Origin: Brachymonas denitrificans
GTDB taxonomy: Bacteria; Pseudomonadota; Gammaproteobacteria; Burkholderiales; Burkholderiaceae_C
DNA: 64,000 bases
Assembly (NCBI RefSeq): GCF_907163135.1
Contig: NZ_CAJQUA010000001.1
Span: forward strand, 759,001 to 823,000
Direction: 5' to 3'
The notes under the pieces are model-generated. The model made no database searches. It was not told the origin of the DNA and worked only from the letters and a program-made list of their open reading frames with translations. The translations under genes were made by a program, and so were the position numbers. Positions 60,675 through 64,000 of this stretch are shown here, one piece after another. How positions within the stretch are numbered: the first letter of the stretch is position 1; the number at the start of each line of letters is the position of its first letter.

Positions 60675-61901
60675 ATGCCCCTGTCTTCTTCATCCCCTTT
60701 GCCTGACACCAGCCGGCCTTCCGTGCGGGAGGTATTCCTTGTTTTCCTGCAGCTGGGCTTGACCAGTTTTGGCGGCCCGGCGGCGCATTTGGGCTATTTT
60801 CGCGAGGCCTTCGTGGTGCAGCGGCGCTGGCTGGGCGAGCAGGCCTATGCCGATCTGGTGGCTTTGTGCCAGTTCCTGCCCGGCCCGGCCAGCAGCCAGG
60901 TGGGCATGGGGCTCGGGCTGATGCGGGTGGGCTATGGGGGTGCCCTGGCGGCCTGGGCGGGTTTTACCTTGCCCTCGGCCATTTTGCTCGTGCTGGCCGC
61001 GCAGGGGCTGGTGCACTGGGGCAGTGCGGTGCCGCCAGGCCTGCTGCATGGCCTGCACCTGGCCGCTATTGCCGTCATCCTGCAGGCAGTATGGAGCATG
61101 GGCAAGGCGTTCTGCCGTGGTCCGGTGCAACTCGCACTGATGCTGGCCGCCACCCTGGTCGTCATGGGGTGGGGAGCGCACTGGGCCGGCTGGGTGATCG
61201 TGATGCTGGCGCTGGCCGGCGTGGCGGGTGTACTGCTGTTGCGGTCGGGCAGCACGGGTGCGGCCGGCTCGCTCCGGGTGCCGGTGGGCAGCCGCGCGGC
61301 CGTGGGCTGGCTGATGCTGTTTGCGGCGCTGCTTGCCCTCAGCGTGATGACGTGGACGGGGCAGGCGGCGCAGTTGCTGGCGGCGTTTTATCGCACCGGC
61401 AGCCTGGTGTTCGGTGGCGGGCATGTGGTGTTGCCGCTGCTGGAAGGCGAGTTGGTGCAGCGTGGCTGGGTCGAGGCGCCGGTATTCCTGGCCGGCTACG
61501 GGCTGGCGCAGGCCGTGCCGGGGCCGCTGTTCACGTTTGCTGCCTTTCTGGGGGCGACGATGCAGTCGGCGCCCACTGGCTGGACAGGCGCCAGCCTGGC
61601 GCTGCTTGCCATTTTCCTGCCGGCTTTTCTGCTGGTGGCGGGCGCACTGCCGTTCTGGGAGCGCTGGCGTCACCTGCGCTGGCTGCGCAGCGCTCTGCAG
61701 GGCATCAATGCCGCCGTGGTGGGCTTGCTGCTGGCTGCACTCTTGCAGCAGGGCGCAGCCAGCCTGCATCAGTGGGCGGACCTTCTGGTTACGGGGCTGG
61801 CCCTGTGGCTGCTGATGCGCCTGCGCTGGGCGCCGTGGCTGGTGGTGCTGGTTAGCGCGCTGGCCGGCTGGGCATCATCCGTCCTGCTGCCCGTTGCATA
61901 A
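60675..61901 (+). CDS. chrA: chromate transporter family protein ChrA
   Basis: A 408-residue long-chain ChrA with two homologous halves. Each begins with a CHR signature: FLQLGLTSFGGPAAHLGYF near 24-42 and FYRTGSLVFGGGHVVLPLLEGE near 239-260, and each is followed by a QFLPGP or AQAVPGPLF turn. It should export chromate or a similar anion. About ten helices are predicted. The ribosome-binding site is unclear; an in-frame ATG lies 27 bases upstream. Convergent and divergent neighbours are unrelated. Confidence 0.9.
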   Translation: MPLSSSSPLPDTSRPSVREVFLVFLQLGLTSFGGPAAHLGYFREAFVVQRRWLGEQAYADLVALCQFLPGPASSQVGMGLGLMRVGYGGALAAWAGFTLPSAILLVLAAQGLVHWGSAVPPGLLHGLHLAAIAVILQAVWSMGKAFCRGPVQLALMLAATLVVMGWGAHWAGWVIVMLALAGVAGVLLLRSGSTGAAGSLRVPVGSRAAVGWLMLFAALLALSVMTWTGQAAQLLAAFYRTGSLVFGGGHVVLPLLEGELVQRGWVEAPVFLAGYGLAQAVPGPLFTFAAFLGATMQSAPTGWTGASLALLAIFLPAFLLVAGALPFWERWRHLRWLRSALQGINAAVVGLLLAALLQQGAASLHQWADLLVTGLALWLLMRLRWAPWLVVLVSALAGWASSVLLPVA

Positions 61902-62003
61902 GCAAATCACCATTGTGTCTAGGGGCAGCGGCCCGCCAACGTGGTGGAAGGTTGTACCATCCCACCTTCCAGAAGAACCGTATTCCCCAGGAGAATTCCA
62001 CCC

Positions 62004-63296
62004 ATGGCGCTCGATCCCAGCACCTTCAAGCCCGAAACCATTGCCGTGCACGGTGGCTACAGCAGCGAACCCACCACCCGCGCCGCGGCCGTGCCGATCT
62101 ACCAGACCACGTCCTACACCTTCGACAACACGCAGCACGGTGCGGACCTGTTCGACCTGAAGGTGCCGGGCAACATCTACACCCGCATCATGAACCCGAC
62201 GCAGGACGTGCTGGAAAAGCGCGTCGCAGCCATGGAAGGCGGCATTGCCGGCCTGGCCGTGGCCTCGGGCATGTCGGCCATCACCTATGCCATCCAGACC
62301 ATTGCCGAGGCGGGGGACAACATCGTCACGTCGTCCACCCTGTATGGCGGCACCTACAACCTGTTTGCCCATACGCTGCCGCAGTACGGCATCGAGGTGC
62401 GCTTTGCCGACTACCGCCAGCCCGAGCAGTTCGCCAAGCTGATCGACGGCAAGACCAAGGCGATCTTCTGCGAATCCATCGGCAACCCGCTCGGCAACGT
62501 CACCGACTTCGAGAAGCTGGCCGAGATCGCCCATGCCCACGGCGTACCGCTGATCGTGGACAACACCGTGCCCAGCCCCTACCTGTGCCGCCCGATCGAG
62601 CACGGCGCCGACATCGTCGTGCATGCCCTGACCAAATACATCGGCGGCCATGGCACCAGCATCGGCGGCATCATCGTCGATAGCGGCAAGTTCCCCTGGG
62701 CCGAGCACAAGGAGCGCTTCCACCGCCTGAACACGCCTGAAGTCAGCTACCACGGCGTGGTCTACACCGAGGCGCTGGGCCCGGCGGCCTACATCGGCCG
62801 TGCCCGTACCGTGCCGCTGCGAAACATGGGCGCCGCCATCAGCCCCTTCAATGCCTTCCTGATCCTGCAGGGGCTGGAGACGCTGCCGCTGCGCATGGAC
62901 CGCATCGGCGACAACTCGCGCAAGGTGGCCGAGTTCCTGCAGCAGCATCCCAAGGTGAACTGGGTCAACTACTCCGGCCTGCCGGATCACAAGGACTATC
63001 CGCTGGTGCAGAAATACATGAAGGGCAATGCCTCCGGCATCCTCAATTTCGGCGTGAAGGGTGGCCGTGAAGCCGGCGCGCGTTTCCAGGATGCGCTGCA
63101 GCTGATCCTGCGCCTCGTCAATATCGGCGATGCCAAGACCCTGGCTACGCACCCCGCCAGCACCACGCACCGCCAGCTGTCGCCGGCCGAGCTGGAAAAG
63201 GCCGGCGTGAGCGAAGACATGATCCGCCTGTCCGTGGGCATCGAGCACAGCGATGACATTATCGCGGATCTGGATCAGGCGCTGGCTGCTGCCTGA
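62004..63296 (+). CDS. metY: O-acetylhomoserine sulfhydrylase
   Basis: A 430-residue PLP enzyme of the Cys/Met metabolism family that makes homocysteine from O-acetylhomoserine and sulfide (direct sulfhydrylation). Family marks are GNIYTRIMNPTQDVLEKRVA near 56-75, the SSTLYGGTYNLF segment, the PLP-lysine motif VVHALTKYIGGHG near 210, and the C-terminal ATHPASTTHRQLSPAE with VGIEHSDDI. CAGGAGAA lies 7-8 bases before the start. The length of about 430 favours MetY over MetB (about 385). Confidence 0.94.
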   Translation: MALDPSTFKPETIAVHGGYSSEPTTRAAAVPIYQTTSYTFDNTQHGADLFDLKVPGNIYTRIMNPTQDVLEKRVAAMEGGIAGLAVASGMSAITYAIQTIAEAGDNIVTSSTLYGGTYNLFAHTLPQYGIEVRFADYRQPEQFAKLIDGKTKAIFCESIGNPLGNVTDFEKLAEIAHAHGVPLIVDNTVPSPYLCRPIEHGADIVVHALTKYIGGHGTSIGGIIVDSGKFPWAEHKERFHRLNTPEVSYHGVVYTEALGPAAYIGRARTVPLRNMGAAISPFNAFLILQGLETLPLRMDRIGDNSRKVAEFLQQHPKVNWVNYSGLPDHKDYPLVQKYMKGNASGILNFGVKGGREAGARFQDALQLILRLVNIGDAKTLATHPASTTHRQLSPAELEKAGVSEDMIRLSVGIEHSDDIIADLDQALAAA

Positions 63297-63339
63297 TGGC
63301 CGACGCGCGCGGACAGGATTTTCCTGTCCGGACTGACGC

Positions 63340-63381
63340 AAAAATAAACCCCGTTCGGAAAGCCGATACGGGGTTTATTTT
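63340..63381. terminator. bidirectional terminator between metY and the SYLF gene
   Basis: AAAATAAACCCCGT pairs with ACGGGGTTTATTTT over 14 bases. The A-run on one side and T-run on the other let it stop transcripts from either gene. A second small hairpin (GGACAGGA-TT-TTCCTGTCC) lies at 63311-63329. Confidence 0.9.
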
Positions 63382-63401
63382 CTGTTGGCAACAGTGGGGA
63401 C

Positions 63402-63998
63402 TTACAGGGCGATCTTGGAAATCTTTGCACCCTGCAGCGACACGCCGGCTTCCAGGCCCGCGTTGTTCAGCACAAAGGCCACCACCGGCTGCTGCAGCGT
63501 CTGGGTATCCACCGTGCCGTTGGCGCCGATCTGGGCCACTGCCACGGTTGCATCGATACCGGCCGTCCAGCCCTTGCTGGCGCGGAACTTGTCCAGAGCT
63601 TCCTGGGTGGTAAAGACGTAGTACACGGCCTTGGACTGGGCGCCGGCCTGCAGGCCGATCGAGGCCGCGGTGGTGCTGTAGTAATCCAGTGTCTTGCCGT
63701 CCACGCGCAGGGCGCCGCGACCGTATTCACCGCCTACGATGAAGGAGCCACCCACCACGGCCGGGAACACGAGCACGCCCTTGGAGCGCGCCACCAGTTC
63801 ACGCGAGCCGGGTACGGTGTTGTACAGGCGGTTCAGTGCAGCGTCCACCTGAGTGTCCACGGACGCGCGCGTGTTGGACGGAATCGTCGGCGTGGGCGAA
63901 GTGGTGGAAGGCGTGGTGGTACACGCGGCCAGGCCCAGGGAGCCGGCCGCAATGGCGCCAGCCAGACCGATTGTGCGCAGGGAAGCGGGGAAAGTCAT
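63402..63998 (-). CDS. YSC84/SYLF-domain lipoprotein
   Basis: A 198-residue protein with a lipoprotein signal (LAAC, Cys near 26) followed by a Thr/Pro-rich linker and a YSC84/SYLF domain (from SRELVARSKGVLVFPAVVGGSFIVGGEYGRG to the C-terminus, the G-G-GRG loop near 90). SYLF proteins bind lipid in eukaryotes; bacterial members are periplasmic or outer-membrane lipoproteins of unknown function. Confidence 0.85.
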   Translation of the reverse strand: MTFPASLRTIGLAGAIAAGSLGLAACTTTPSTTSPTPTIPSNTRASVDTQVDAALNRLYNTVPGSRELVARSKGVLVFPAVVGGSFIVGGEYGRGALRVDGKTLDYYSTTAASIGLQAGAQSKAVYYVFTTQEALDKFRASKGWTAGIDATVAVAQIGANGTVDTQTLQQPVVAFVLNNAGLEAGVSLQGAKISKIAL

Positions 63999-64000
63999 CA

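Overview
The window is about 63% G+C by eye and gene-dense. The gene order (aminotransferase, uvrB, isc operon; thrS-infC-rpmI-rplT; pheST-ihfA-merR-tRNA-Pro) together with the protein sequences suggests a betaproteobacterium of the order Burkholderiales, most likely Comamonadaceae, with a denitrifying lifestyle. The lineage is inferred from sequence memory, not from a search.

Region 1 (1-12.6 kb) is housekeeping: an aromatic/aspartate-type aminotransferase, uvrB, the complete iron-sulfur assembly operon iscR-iscS-(small secreted protein)-iscU-iscA-hscB-hscA-fdx, dnaQ, a tRNA-Val(CAC) and a membrane-anchored TAXI-type substrate receptor. A good IscR site overlaps the iscR promoter.

Region 2 (12.6-33.6 kb) is a denitrification block. 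It holds nitric oxide reductase (norC, norB, norE-like, norF, norQ, norD), the heme d1 pathway (nirE, nirF, fused nirDL, fused nirGH, nirJ, nirN, and a short CbiX-type chelatase), nirC, a c551-like cytochrome (nirM), two adjacent copies of cytochrome cd1 nitrite reductase nirS, a Dnr-type regulator, a DUF2249-like protein and nnrS. Seven FNR/Dnr-type boxes (TTGAY-N4-RTCAA-like) lie upstream of these transcription units. In most of them a -10-like hexamer is centred exactly 32 bp from the box centre, as expected for activation from -41.5. Two boxes sit midway between divergent genes (norC/nirE and nirS2/cbiX). The two nirS copies differ mainly at the N-terminus: one carries a lipoprotein signal and an Ala-rich linker, the other an ordinary Sec signal.

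Region 3 (33.6-38.9 kb) is an SOS mutagenesis operon imuA-imuB-dnaE2 behind a perfect 20-bp LexA palindrome.

Region 4 (38.9-64 kb) is mixed housekeeping: a DEDDh exonuclease-like protein, sdaA, a frameshifted ohr, tRNA-Pro(GGG), the merR-ihfA-pheT-pheS and rplT-rpmI-infC-thrS clusters (infC starts with AUA), a UMF1-type MFS protein, murI, class I fumarase, a patatin-like protein, an HSL-type hydrolase, a thioesterase-GNAT fusion, a tandem universal stress protein, chrA, metY and a YSC84/SYLF lipoprotein. No insertion sequence, integrase, prophage or CRISPR array was seen.
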